DNA of 64,000 nucleotides from JBCCTX01 sp964468435 (GTDB taxonomy: Bacteria > Bacteroidota > Bacteroidia > J057). Position numbers and translations under genes: made by a program. The stretch is from the NCBI GenBank assembly GCA_964468435.1, contig CAYXVE010000003.1, forward strand, positions 62,001-126,000, given 5' to 3'. Under the pieces are notes generated by a model. It was not told the DNA's origin, did not search any database, and saw only the letters and a program-made list of their open reading frames with translations. The stretch's first letter is position 1. Every line of letters starts with the position of its first letter. This document shows positions 27,983 to 37,900 of the stretch, in pieces.

Positions 27983-29602
27983 ATGAATGATATTATTCCG
28001 AGAATATTGGTTGGTTACATTGTGTCAGAATTAAAACAACCTTTGACTATTTTGCTGGTTGCCCAGGAAAAACTCAGCAAACATCTTCATAATAATCCTG
28101 AGAGTTTAGAACAGGTGAAGACTTTACGTCTTCATGCTGAAGCCATGAATAGTATACTGGATAAAATCTCCGATCCACAGGCTATCATGAAGCACTTTTT
28201 CTCCCTTGAAAGAAAGAAATTGCCTGTAGCACAAACCCTTAAGAAACAAATAGAATGCATCAATAAAAAGCACGAGGAACTAACTTTGAAGTTCGAACTG
28301 GATGTAACGGAGGGAAACTCCAGTCTTAAAGGCTGGATAGATACAGATAAGTTATTCTCTATCCTTCAAAAAATTATTCTCCTCATCAACAATCAACCTG
28401 GAATTTTGAGTACTACACTCAGCGTATCCATCATAGAAGATACAGAGCAGATTCCTAAGTATCTGCATCCTTCGCCCAGTACCCTTATCGGAGATTTATT
28501 ATTTGAATTCAGTAATTTTCCTAGAATCTCAGATGAGTTAGAAGATGAATATATCTTAAGAAATATCGGCAAATACCAAAATACGATCAGCTATTATTTC
28601 TGTAAACAACTCATTGATTTACATAAAGGATACACCTTTTTCGATCAGCAAAACCAGCGGTTTTATTTCACGATAGGTATTTTAGAGCAGGGGGAAGAAT
28701 CCCAGAAATTAGCACGTATAGATCCCCCTAACGATAAAATTACCCAGCCAGAAGCAGATATGTTGCCCAGAGAAACATACCCTGATGAGCAGGAAGAAAA
28801 TAAAATAACCATTGTCGTAGTAGAAGACGAGGAACCCGTACGAAACCTTCTTAGGGATGTGCTATGTGATGATTACACCGTGTTAACAGCTGAAAATGGA
28901 AGGGAAGCACTCGAACTCATCCATCGGGAGCATCCCAACCTGGTGATTAGCGACCTCAAAATGCCGGAAATGGATGGAGTGGAACTATGTGAAAATATTA
29001 AAAACAACCTCGAAACCAGCCATATACCTGTGATTCTCCTGACAGCATTTACAGATATTAAAGATCGGATACGAGGTCTGAAAACCGGTGCGGATCACTA
29101 TTTTTCCAAACCATTTCACAGTGAAGAACTGCTCCTAACTATCAAAAACGATATACAGAACAGGCAATATATTCAAAGGGCCTTTTTCAAAGATTCCTCT
29201 GTACAGCCAGAGGATATGAATCTGAACCTCGCTGATAAAAAACTCCTGGACCAAGCAATCAAGGTTGTGAAAGAGAATATTGAAAATCCAGATTTTCAGG
29301 TCAGGGATTTCGCAGACGCGCTCAACATGGCTACTGCTACCTGTAACCGAAAACTTAGGGGTGTTACCGGCCTCACCTCCAACCAATTTATACGCAATAT
29401 TAAACTTAAAGAAGCTGCACAAATGCTTCTGGAAGGAGAATTTAACATAGGAGAAGTCGCTTTTAAAGTAGGTTTTGTTGATCAACGATACTTCAGCAGG
29501 ATTTTCAGACAACAATATGGACTTCCTCCCAGAGAGTACATCAAGCAAATCAAAGGAGAAAACAACAGCTCCAATGATACCAAATCAACAGACAAAGCCT
29601 AA
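27983..29602 (+). CDS. Soluble pseudo-kinase / response regulator / AraC-type hybrid regulator
   Basis: A 539-aa cytoplasmic regulator. Residues 1-235 resemble a histidine kinase core but are decayed: the H-box reads VSELKQPLTIL with Ser15 where the phosphorylated histidine should be, and the ATP-binding N-box is not recognisable. Residues about 272-390 are a good receiver domain, with the acidic pair VEDEE, phospho-acceptor Asp324 in VISDLKMPEMDG, the conserved LTA switch residue and FSKPF lysine. An AraC-type double helix-turn-helix ends the protein (VRDFADALNM, NIGEVAFKVGFVDQRYFSRIFRQQYGLPPREY). It resembles the cytoplasmic half of a Bacteroidetes hybrid two-component regulator without sensor or membrane part. 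It must be phosphorylated by another kinase or act by dimerisation. Targets are unknown. Confidence 0.85.
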   Translation: MNDIIPRILVGYIVSELKQPLTILLVAQEKLSKHLHNNPESLEQVKTLRLHAEAMNSILDKISDPQAIMKHFFSLERKKLPVAQTLKKQIECINKKHEELTLKFELDVTEGNSSLKGWIDTDKLFSILQKIILLINNQPGILSTTLSVSIIEDTEQIPKYLHPSPSTLIGDLLFEFSNFPRISDELEDEYILRNIGKYQNTISYYFCKQLIDLHKGYTFFDQQNQRFYFTIGILEQGEESQKLARIDPPNDKITQPEADMLPRETYPDEQEENKITIVVVEDEEPVRNLLRDVLCDDYTVLTAENGREALELIHREHPNLVISDLKMPEMDGVELCENIKNNLETSHIPVILLTAFTDIKDRIRGLKTGADHYFSKPFHSEELLLTIKNDIQNRQYIQRAFFKDSSVQPEDMNLNLADKKLLDQAIKVVKENIENPDFQVRDFADALNMATATCNRKLRGVTGLTSNQFIRNIKLKEAAQMLLEGEFNIGEVAFKVGFVDQRYFSRIFRQQYGLPPREYIKQIKGENNSSNDTKSTDKA

Positions 29603-29606
29603 TGTG

Positions 29607-30626
29607 TTAAATTTTTTCAAATTGCTTCAGAAACCGAATATCGTTTAGCGAATATAACCTTAGGTCAGGAACGCGAAAAAACAGTTGGGCTATTCTTTCG
29701 ACTCCCATCCCAAAAGCATATCCAGAATAGATATCGGGATCTATTTGGCAGTTTTCCAATACATTGGGATCAACCATGCCACATCCCATAATCTCAACCC
29801 AACCCGTATACTTGCATACATTACATCCATCCCCACCACAAATACGACAGGTAACATCCATCTCAGCACTGATTTCCGTAAATGGAAAATAAGAAGGTCT
29901 TAACCGTATGGCAGTTTGATCCCCAAACAACTCCCTGGCAAAAAACAAGAGGGCTTGTTTCATGTCTGCAAAGCCTATCCCCTTATCAACTGCCAGGCCT
30001 TCTACCTGGTGAAAAAAACAATGTGCTCTGGCAGAGATAGCTTCATTTCTGTATACCCTGCCCGGTGCCAGTATACGTATGGGCGGCTTCTCCTTCTGCA
30101 TCGTACGAATCTGAACGTTGGATGTATGAGTGCGCAATAAATAATCCGGATCACGACTAATGAAAAAGGTGTCCTGCATTTCCCGTGCAGGGTGATTGGG
30201 AGGGAAATTTAACGCACTGAAGTTGTGCCAATCATCTTCGATCTCAGGTCCCTCAGCCACCGTAAACCCAATACGGTGAAAAGTATAAATAATTTTATGG
30301 AGAATGATGGACAGAGGATGCCGGGCTCCCTGAACATAGGGATCTCCTGGCAGCGTCAAATCATGTGGGTGATCGACTTTCCGGGATTGTCGTGCTATCA
30401 ATTGTTGAAATTCTTCAAGGCGATCCTGAGCCAACTGTTTCAACTCATTTAAAGGTTTACCCAGTTCGCGCTTTTCTTCCCCCGGTAATGCTCTGAATTC
30501 AGCAAATAACTGATTGATGATGCCCTTCTTATTGGTAAACCTCTTTCTGTATTCTTCTAATTGATCAGCATCTGTGACCAGATAAACCTCAACTTCATCA
30601 TATAATGCACGTATTTTGTCCTTCAT
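29607..30626 (-). CDS. pheS: Phenylalanine-tRNA ligase alpha subunit
   Basis: A 339-aa class II aminoacyl-tRNA synthetase subunit that charges tRNA-Phe as an alpha2-beta2 enzyme with PheT. An N-terminal coiled-coil arm (about 1-90) is followed by the catalytic core with motif 2 region NEAISARAHCFFHQVEGL and motif 3 GYAFGMGVERIAQLFF near 310. HPAREMQDTFFI near 145 and the HTSNVQIRTM region match PheS. Size agrees with bacterial PheS. The partner pheT is not in this neighbourhood, so the two genes are unlinked as in many Bacteroidota. It converges with the regulator gene, 4 bases apart. Confidence 0.96.
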   Translation of the reverse strand: MKDKIRALYDEVEVYLVTDADQLEEYRKRFTNKKGIINQLFAEFRALPGEEKRELGKPLNELKQLAQDRLEEFQQLIARQSRKVDHPHDLTLPGDPYVQGARHPLSIILHKIIYTFHRIGFTVAEGPEIEDDWHNFSALNFPPNHPAREMQDTFFISRDPDYLLRTHTSNVQIRTMQKEKPPIRILAPGRVYRNEAISARAHCFFHQVEGLAVDKGIGFADMKQALLFFARELFGDQTAIRLRPSYFPFTEISAEMDVTCRICGGDGCNVCKYTGWVEIMGCGMVDPNVLENCQIDPDIYSGYAFGMGVERIAQLFFRVPDLRLYSLNDIRFLKQFEKI

Positions 30627-30749
30627 GAAAATATTACCTTACATTTATAGTCTTAAATATGGGGAGTCATAACAACTCATAACGCTGATTCGAAAACGAA
30701 ATTGCACGTCTTCCAGAAAAGTAGCAAATTGTTTGAAGAATTTAATTTT

Positions 30750-33401
30750 ATGGCCAAAAAGGAGTCTTCCTCTCATAGTAAATACAAATACCAAGCTCTG
30801 AAGACATATGCTTCCAATGAATGGCTGGCAGATAGTAAAAAAAAGTACCGCCAGGTTTTTGACCAAAACGAATCCAAAACCATTTATGCGGAGTTTTCCT
30901 TTTTCAACAAATTGTTTGACCAGGAAGATTGGGAGGCTCAGATTACGCTGAAGGTCTACCGTTCTTCTGGCGCCAAAGAAAAAGGCTCTGCACCATCTGC
31001 CGCTGACCAGCAAATATTTGACGATATCCATCTCCCTGTTTTTGTCTCAAAGGATCAACACGCAGTATACGTAAGAGAGGGATTTGGAGATGAAAAACTG
31101 GGAAACACATGGACAGAAGGTACCTATTACTGGGAAGCCTATATTGATGGGGAGTATGTCGCTTCCAAAAAATTTTATATCTATGACATAGGCGCTGTCT
31201 CTGGGAGCCAAAACCTCTATCTGGAAATCAAGTCCCTGCAGCTTTACGAGGGTCCTAAGAAAAATGTTCGCCGTGAACGAAGAGTATATCTGTCTGAATT
31301 CAAAGCCAATGATACTCGCTTTATCTGGCTAGAATTTGTTGCCAAAAATAAGGTAAAGATTCCCTGGGTTGCTGAAATTACCTTTAACTTTTACAACAGC
31401 ACGCGCCAGCTCAAGGGCCAAACGGTCGAGTTGATTCATATAAAACGCCAACAAAAACTTATTGAGACCACCTGGGGATGGGGTTCTGATTACAGAGGCA
31501 CCTGGTTTGAAGATAAATATACCGTTGAGGTCGTATTTATGGACAAACTAATCGCAATACTCCCCTTTACAGTAGGAAAATCCTTTACCGAAGGCACCCC
31601 TAACCTGCTGACTCCTCATGAACACGACTTGATCACAGGAATACCCAATTATCCAGAAGTGGAAGACTTGACATTAGATGAGGTTTTGAAAGAAATGGAT
31701 GGGCTGATTGGATTGCAGGAGATCAAACAACGAATCAAGGAATATGCACAATATCTAAAGTTTCTCTACTTGCGAATAGAAAAAGGACTAGATGATAAAA
31801 TCGATATACCCCTCCATGCGATTTTCACGGGTAACCCAGGTACGGGAAAGACTACTGTCGCCCGGATGCTGGGTAAAATCTACAAAAAACTGGGGCTACT
31901 CTCTAAAGGCCATGTCTATGAAGTGGACCGTGCTGATATCGTAGGGGAATATATCGGTCAGACAGCTCCGAAGGTACGCACAGTGCTGGAGAAGGCCCGA
32001 GGTGGCATCTTGTTTATAGATGAAGCCTACTCGCTGGCCAGAGGAGAAGAAGATGTCAAAGATTACGGCAGGGAAGTGATCGAAATGCTGGTCAAGGAAA
32101 TGTCGAATGAAAAAGGGGACTGGGCCGTAGTCGTTGCAGGCTATCCCAGAGAGATGGATATCTTCCTACACTCCAATCCAGGTCTCAAATCCCGTTTCAA
32201 CCTCAAATTTGAATTTCCTGACTATCTGCCTGAAGAATTACACGAAATAGCCCTGCAAGGCGCGACTAAACAAGGTGTCTCATTTACGCCTGAGGCTGAT
32301 AAACTCTTAGCTAAAAAGCTTTTAGAAGCGTTCAGAAACAGGGATCGAAACTTTGGCCATGCCAGATATGCACTATCTCTAATTGGGGAAGCCAAACTTC
32401 AGTTGGGATTGAGAATCATGCAAACCCCCAAACCAGAACAGATGACTCCGGAAATGTTATCAACTATTACACGTAGTGATCTTGAGTCAGTATTCGAAGC
32501 TAGAAAATCGCGTAAAGTCAGAATACCTATAGATGAGTCTTTACTGAATGAAGCCATGACGGAATTAAACGAGTTGATCGGGCTTCATCAAGTAAAAAAA
32601 TCTATTGAGGAACTTGTCAGTCTTGTAAAATATTATGCTGAAATCGGTAAGGATGTATTAAATGCATTTTCCCTGCACGCTGTATTCACGGGTAATCCAG
32701 GTACAGGTAAAACCACCGTAGCCAGAATCATCGGAAAAATATACAAAGCACTGGGAATACTCGAACGTGGTGATGTCATCGAATGCGACCGCCAAATGAT
32801 GGTTGCTGGCTACTCAGGCCAGACCGCAGAAAAAACACACAATCTCATAGAATCTGCCAGAGGAAGTGTACTGTTTATTGATGAAGCATATACCCTGATA
32901 CAAGGTCACAATGATTTCTTCGGGCGAGAAGCAGTTGAGACTTTACTCAAAAGAATGGAAGACCTTCGCGGTGAGATTATCATCATTGTAGCCGGCTATC
33001 CGGATAATATGTGGAAATTCGTGGAAAGTAATCCTGGACTCAAATCGCGCTTCGACCGCAAAATGGAATTTGCAGACTATCAGCCCAAAGAACTATTGCA
33101 AATAGCAATCGATATGCTCCAACGCGAACAACTTTTTCCCACCCCAAATGCAAGAGAACATCTGTATAAATATCTTTCTTATCTTGTACAACATAAAAAT
33201 AAATACTTTGGAAATGCCCGGGCTGTCAGAAAAATAATTGAGAAAACTATACATAACCAGCATCTACGGCTTTCTACCATGAAAGCTGAAAAGCGTACTG
33301 AAAAGGTCCTCTGTAATTTAACAATAGAAGATGTCAGGGAATTTCAACCTGGAAACGATATCTTGCTAGAAGATAATAAACAAAGGCGTATCGGCTTCTG
33401 A
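30750..33401 (+). CDS. Tandem CbxX/CfqX-type AAA+ ATPase with duplicated N-terminal domain
   Basis: An 883-aa cytoplasmic protein from the ATG at 30750 (a TTG at 30702 in the same frame is less likely). Two AAA+ modules of the CbxX/CfqX type have nearly the same Walker A (GNPGTGKTTVAR, near residues 360 and 647) and Walker B (FIDEAYS near 420 and FIDEAYT near 706), each followed by the NPGLKSRF arginine-finger region and VAGYP. The first 300 residues contain two beta-rich units that look like copies of each other, which I cannot assign. Family members remodel RubisCO or act in type VII secretion. The client here is unknown. The gene ends 41 bases before ccmC, which suggests shared transcription with the cytochrome c maturation cluster. 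Confidence 0.85.
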   Translation: MAKKESSSHSKYKYQALKTYASNEWLADSKKKYRQVFDQNESKTIYAEFSFFNKLFDQEDWEAQITLKVYRSSGAKEKGSAPSAADQQIFDDIHLPVFVSKDQHAVYVREGFGDEKLGNTWTEGTYYWEAYIDGEYVASKKFYIYDIGAVSGSQNLYLEIKSLQLYEGPKKNVRRERRVYLSEFKANDTRFIWLEFVAKNKVKIPWVAEITFNFYNSTRQLKGQTVELIHIKRQQKLIETTWGWGSDYRGTWFEDKYTVEVVFMDKLIAILPFTVGKSFTEGTPNLLTPHEHDLITGIPNYPEVEDLTLDEVLKEMDGLIGLQEIKQRIKEYAQYLKFLYLRIEKGLDDKIDIPLHAIFTGNPGTGKTTVARMLGKIYKKLGLLSKGHVYEVDRADIVGEYIGQTAPKVRTVLEKARGGILFIDEAYSLARGEEDVKDYGREVIEMLVKEMSNEKGDWAVVVAGYPREMDIFLHSNPGLKSRFNLKFEFPDYLPEELHEIALQGATKQGVSFTPEADKLLAKKLLEAFRNRDRNFGHARYALSLIGEAKLQLGLRIMQTPKPEQMTPEMLSTITRSDLESVFEARKSRKVRIPIDESLLNEAMTELNELIGLHQVKKSIEELVSLVKYYAEIGKDVLNAFSLHAVFTGNPGTGKTTVARIIGKIYKALGILERGDVIECDRQMMVAGYSGQTAEKTHNLIESARGSVLFIDEAYTLIQGHNDFFGREAVETLLKRMEDLRGEIIIIVAGYPDNMWKFVESNPGLKSRFDRKMEFADYQPKELLQIAIDMLQREQLFPTPNAREHLYKYLSYLVQHKNKYFGNARAVRKIIEKTIHNQHLRLSTMKAEKRTEKVLCNLTIEDVREFQPGNDILLEDNKQRRIGF

Positions 33402-33442
33402 GGTCTAACAAAGGATCGGTCAGTGAGTTTATCATTTGTATT

Positions 33443-34216
33443 ATGAAAAAGATTATCAATATATTATATAAAATTCTGGCTGTAGGTCTCCTGCTGTATG
33501 CCCTGACCTACGGATTGATGATAGAGTTGCCTCCACTCGAACTGTTGGAACAAAGCAGCAGGAATCTTTTTTATCACGTTCCTATGTGGTTCACAGTTAT
33601 TGTGTTAATGACGATATCAGTCGTGCAGAGTGTAAGATACTTACGCCTGATAGATCCAGATTATGAAACGAGTACCAATCCGCTGTATACAGATGCAAAG
33701 GCAAGAGATGCAACACATGTTGGGTCTATCTTTATCGTTTTGGGACTCGTAACGGGAAGCATTTGGGGAAGAGTCGCCTGGAAAGCACATATCTCTGGAA
33801 ATGACCTGAGTATATGGTGGACCAACGATCCCATTCTAATTTGTGCATTGATATCCCTGCTGATCTATCTGGCTTATTTCCTTCTAAGAGCATCTTTTAC
33901 AGAACCCGCTCAACGGGCTAAAGTAGCTGCAGTTTACAACATCTTCGCATTTGCAACTTTAATTCCTCTGTATTTCATCATCCCAAGGATGCTGCCTGGT
34001 CTGCATCCCACAGCAGAAGGAAGCGATGCCGGAGGTGGATCTTTCATCTTTACATCTGGGATTGACAATAGTTACAGAATGATATTGTACCCATCTGTTG
34101 CCGGATTTATTCTGCTAAGTGTATGGGTATATGAAGTAAGAAGCAGGTTGAGCAAATTACAATTACAATGGGAGGCTTATAGCGCTGAGAAGGAATATAG
34201 TCAAACACAAAAATAG
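33443..34216 (+). CDS. ccmC: Haem-handling cytochrome c maturation protein CcmC-like
   Basis: A 257-aa inner-membrane protein with about six transmembrane segments, belonging to the CcmC/CcmF/CcsA haem-handling superfamily. CcmC delivers haem to CcmE in the periplasm. HVPMWFTVIVLM contains one expected haem-ligand histidine. The tryptophan-rich loop IWGRVAWKAHISGNDLSIWWTNDP is the counterpart of the WWD domain, and PGLHPTAEG near 190 may carry the second histidine. It heads the ccmC-ccmD-ccmE-ccmF series, 41 bases after the AAA+ gene. Confidence 0.88.
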   Translation: MKKIINILYKILAVGLLLYALTYGLMIELPPLELLEQSSRNLFYHVPMWFTVIVLMTISVVQSVRYLRLIDPDYETSTNPLYTDAKARDATHVGSIFIVLGLVTGSIWGRVAWKAHISGNDLSIWWTNDPILICALISLLIYLAYFLLRASFTEPAQRAKVAAVYNIFAFATLIPLYFIIPRMLPGLHPTAEGSDAGGGSFIFTSGIDNSYRMILYPSVAGFILLSVWVYEVRSRLSKLQLQWEAYSAEKEYSQTQK

Positions 34217-34357
34217 ATCTCAACGTAATTATAAGAGTTTTTGGTGTATTATGAAACTAAATTTGGCTTATCAGTAACTTTTTAAAAAGTATTTGATTAT
34301 TCAATATGATAGGTCTAACAGTTACTTTAAAGCGGCTTGTGCTACTTACATAGTTAT

Positions 34358-34576
34358 ATGTTTTTTAACTATCTCAATAGAATATTAGGATATATCATCC
34401 TGGGTCAGAGTAACCCTGAAAGTGAGTTACTGCTGAGAAGCGAAAAAATTTATTCAGTACTCACGATCCTGCTTGTCATCTTTGGTGTCTTGATCGCATA
34501 TCTTGTGATCTCACAAAGCAGGATTCGAAAACTGGAGAAAAAAATTGAAGAGATCGATCATCAAGAAAGCTTGTAA
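34358..34576 (+). CDS. Small membrane protein, CcmD-like
   Basis: A 72-aa protein starting at the ATG at 34358 (a TTG at 34337 is a less likely start). One strong transmembrane segment (VLTILLVIFGVLIAYLVI) is followed by a basic, helical tail (RIRKLEKKIEEIDHQ). This matches the topology and position of CcmD, which stabilises the CcmC-CcmE interaction, and it lies between ccmC and ccmE as ccmD does. Sequence identity of such short proteins is too low to prove it. Confidence 0.65.
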   Translation: MFFNYLNRILGYIILGQSNPESELLLRSEKIYSVLTILLVIFGVLIAYLVISQSRIRKLEKKIEEIDHQESL

Positions 34577-34588
34577 CAATAACGCGTT

Positions 34589-34963
34589 ATGAAACCTGGA
34601 AAAATTATTCTTCTTGCATTTATTGCCGTATTTATCATGGTATTGGCTATCAACTTTTCACAAAGCGCAAGCGTTTATACTGATTTCAGCTCTGCAAGAT
34701 CAAATCAAAAGAAGGTTCATATTGTGGGAGAATGGGTCAATCGGGATGCATCTTCCTACAATTCTACTCGGGATTTATTCACCTTTTACTTGCAGGATAC
34801 AACAAATACTGTAGAGCTGGTACACTATTATGATCCAAAGCCCAATAATTTCGAACAGGCAGAGAAAATAGTTGTGGTAGGAGGATATGAGCATGACCGT
34901 TTCATCGCAGATAAAATCGTTATGAAGTGCCCTTCTAAGTATGAAGAAGAAGAGATTAAGTAA
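34589..34963 (+). CDS. ccmE: Cytochrome c maturation haem chaperone CcmE, CxxxY variant
   Basis: A 124-aa periplasmic haem chaperone anchored by one N-terminal transmembrane helix (ILLAFIAVFIMVLAINF), followed by an OB-fold beta barrel (HIVGEWV, TFYLQDTTNTVELVHYY, VVVGGYEHDRFIADKIV). In most bacteria haem attaches to the histidine of a HxxxY motif at the barrel end. Here the equivalent position is Cys114 in KCPSKY, giving C-x-x-x-Y with Tyr118. This variant is known from archaea and some Desulfovibrio, in systems lacking CcmH. It lies 12 bases after the ccmD-like gene and before ccmF, so its identity as CcmE is well supported despite the changed residue. Confidence 0.88.
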   Translation: MKPGKIILLAFIAVFIMVLAINFSQSASVYTDFSSARSNQKKVHIVGEWVNRDASSYNSTRDLFTFYLQDTTNTVELVHYYDPKPNNFEQAEKIVVVGGYEHDRFIADKIVMKCPSKYEEEEIK

Positions 34964-34996
34964 TCAAAAGAACGAATTTAAAAGCGTAGGAAATAC

Positions 34997-37900
34997 ATGG
35001 AAAATTATCTTGGAGGACAGGTGGGAGAACTTTTTGCATCACTGGCATTTACAGGTGCCGTGATCGCTTTGATCAGCTTTTTCAGAGCTGACAGTATGGA
35101 TAGTCAAGAGAAAAAATCCTGGGAAAGACTTGGGATTGGCGGGTTCTCTACTCATATACTTGGCATATTTGGAATGATTGGAACCCTGTTTTATCTAATC
35201 TACACTCATCAGTACCAATACCATTACGTATGGTCTCATTCATCCAATGAATTGCCCATAGAGTACATGATCTCATGTTTCTGGGAAGGTCAGGAAGGTA
35301 GTTTCCTTTTATGGTGCTTCTGGCACGCTGTGTTGGGAGGATTCATCATGTTTTCCAGTGGTGCATGGAGAAACATGGTAATGGCTGTAATTGCCTCTAT
35401 AGAACTTATTCTGAGTTCTATGCTCCTCGGTATATATCTCAGTCCTGAAACTGTTGAAAATATCTTTTTTGTACTTGCGATCATTCCAGGTCTGTACATT
35501 GCATATAGACTATATCAAAAACGCAGTGATCTTACCCTAAAAGGTAATTACTACATTGCCGCACTATTTGTCATGATAGCTACTGTTGTACTTACTATCA
35601 GAGATATATCCGGGTTTTATGGTCAATGGTCATTTGCCAATACATTTGAAAACTTTGATCATGCTGTTTTTTCACTGTTTGTATTGGTAATTATCGGTTT
35701 CGGAATATATACCATACATTATATTAACCGAGCAGCAAAACTTCAGAAATATCCCCTGGGAGATATACTCGCTGGAGTAACCATACTAGCCATCAGTGTT
35801 GTAGCGATCATGTTTGAACCTGAAGTATGGAAAATTGGTAGTAGCCCATTTATTACCTTAAAAAACGCGCTTCCCGACGCTGAGGTTTTTCAGACTGATG
35901 CCAATTTTATACCTACCAATGGCAGCGGTCTTAATCCACTCCTCCAAAATTATTGGATGGTCATCCACCCTCCCACCCTCTTTTTGGGCTTTGCATCGAC
36001 TGCGATTCCTTTTGCATTTGTCATGGCAGGACTCATTAAAGGTAAATATCATGAATGGATTAAATCTGCTTTGCCCTGGAATACTTTTTCCGTCATGATA
36101 TTGGGAATAGGGATTATCATGGGAGGCTATTGGGCTTATGAAACCCTCAATTTTGGTGGATACTGGAACTGGGACCCCGTAGAGAATTCTTCTTTTGTCC
36201 CTTGGCTATGTGGGGTTGCCTCCCTGCACGGTATGCTGATATATCAACGTAAAAAATCTTATCTCAAATTGAGTATGATTCTCATCGTCAGTACTTTCCT
36301 ATTGGTTCTATATAGTACTTTCCTGACGAGAAGTGGGGTCTTGGGAGATACTTCTGTACATACTTTTGTGGACCTAGGACTTTCGGGACAGCTTCTGGTA
36401 CTCTGCTTTATATACTTCGCATGGGTACTAATCGCTTTTATGCTTCGCTGGAATAAAATTCCGCAGAAGCCTGATGAGGGAAAAGTGTGGAGTGCCGAAT
36501 TCATGCTGTTCCTGGGAGTATTGATATTTGTTTTCTCAGGTCTGGAGATCATGCTCTCGACTTCCTTACCGGTGATCAATAAAATTCTGGGCACCAGTCT
36601 TGCACCACCAGTCAATATCCAGCTTTTCTACTATCAGTGGAATGTTTGGTTTGCTATAGGATTTGGTATCGTATCGGGAGTCGGTCAGTTTTTGTGGTGG
36701 CGGATCAAACATAAAGCATCTATCGCCAATGCCCTCTACTATCCCTTCCTGACAGCTATGCTGGCAGGATGTGTAATACTTATTTTCCGCTTATTTTATG
36801 AGATGGAATTTGCTTTCGAGAGCACATTTGAAAAAATCATCGCACCAGTGGCTGATGCAAACTTTTTTGTGAAAGCGGCAGCATACATTAGATTTTACGT
36901 GATTTCTTTTGCTGATGAGCTACTGCTTTTCAGCTCCTTGTTTGCCGTCATGGCCAATGGCCATGTTCTCATCCATATGTTGAGAAAAAATAAGAAAGGA
37001 CTGAAAGTAATGGGTGGTACAGTTGTACATATGGGATTTGGATTGATGCTACTAGGAATGCTTTTTTCATCCGGATATGATGAGGTCATCTCTAAAAACT
37101 TGACTCCTGAGCAACTCGCAACGATGCCAGAGGCAGAAAGGGTCGATAATGTACTGCTCGCCAAAAATCAACCGCGCCAGATCCGTAACTATCTAGTTAC
37201 CTACACGGGTGTGAAGCATGCACAGGGGCCGGTGAGGGATATTGAAATCCTGGAACAATGGGAAGATGGCTTTAAAGTAGGTTTCAAAGATATAACAAAT
37301 GATCGTTTCGCCATGGCGCTCCCCTGGACAGATGCTTTTATTGCCAATAGTGAAGCTAAAGCCTCTGAGGCGGAAAAGATAGAGCCTGTGGCAGATCATA
37401 CTACCAATCGTGATGCTGCATCCAATGAAGTGGATATCGATTATGTAGAAGAATTTCTCAACAACAATCTCGAGGTGCTCAGACCGCCCCGGATCAATAA
37501 TCGCAAACTCTATGGGCTAAAGTTTGCATCGATAGAAGATACCACTAAGTCATTCATACTCTATCCAGAAGCAGAGCCAAGTGGAAATGGTGATAATAGT
37601 ATCATAGCCCATCCGTCGCGGAAGATTTATGCCAATCGCGATATATACGTATTTGTAAGTGGTGCCTCCGCAGATGAAGACACCAGACCACAATACCGTT
37701 ATCACGAGTTACAACTCAGAGTGGGAGATACTGCCTCTATTGGCAATACGCTACTGTATCTTGCAGGTATTCGCGAACTCTCGGACAGGCCTGACCTTCA
37801 GCAGTACCAGATTGCTGCGGCAGCTAATATTGTAGCTTTTGCACGACAGGATACCTTTTTCGCTAACCCTATCTACACAATTGATCAGGAAAACAGACCA

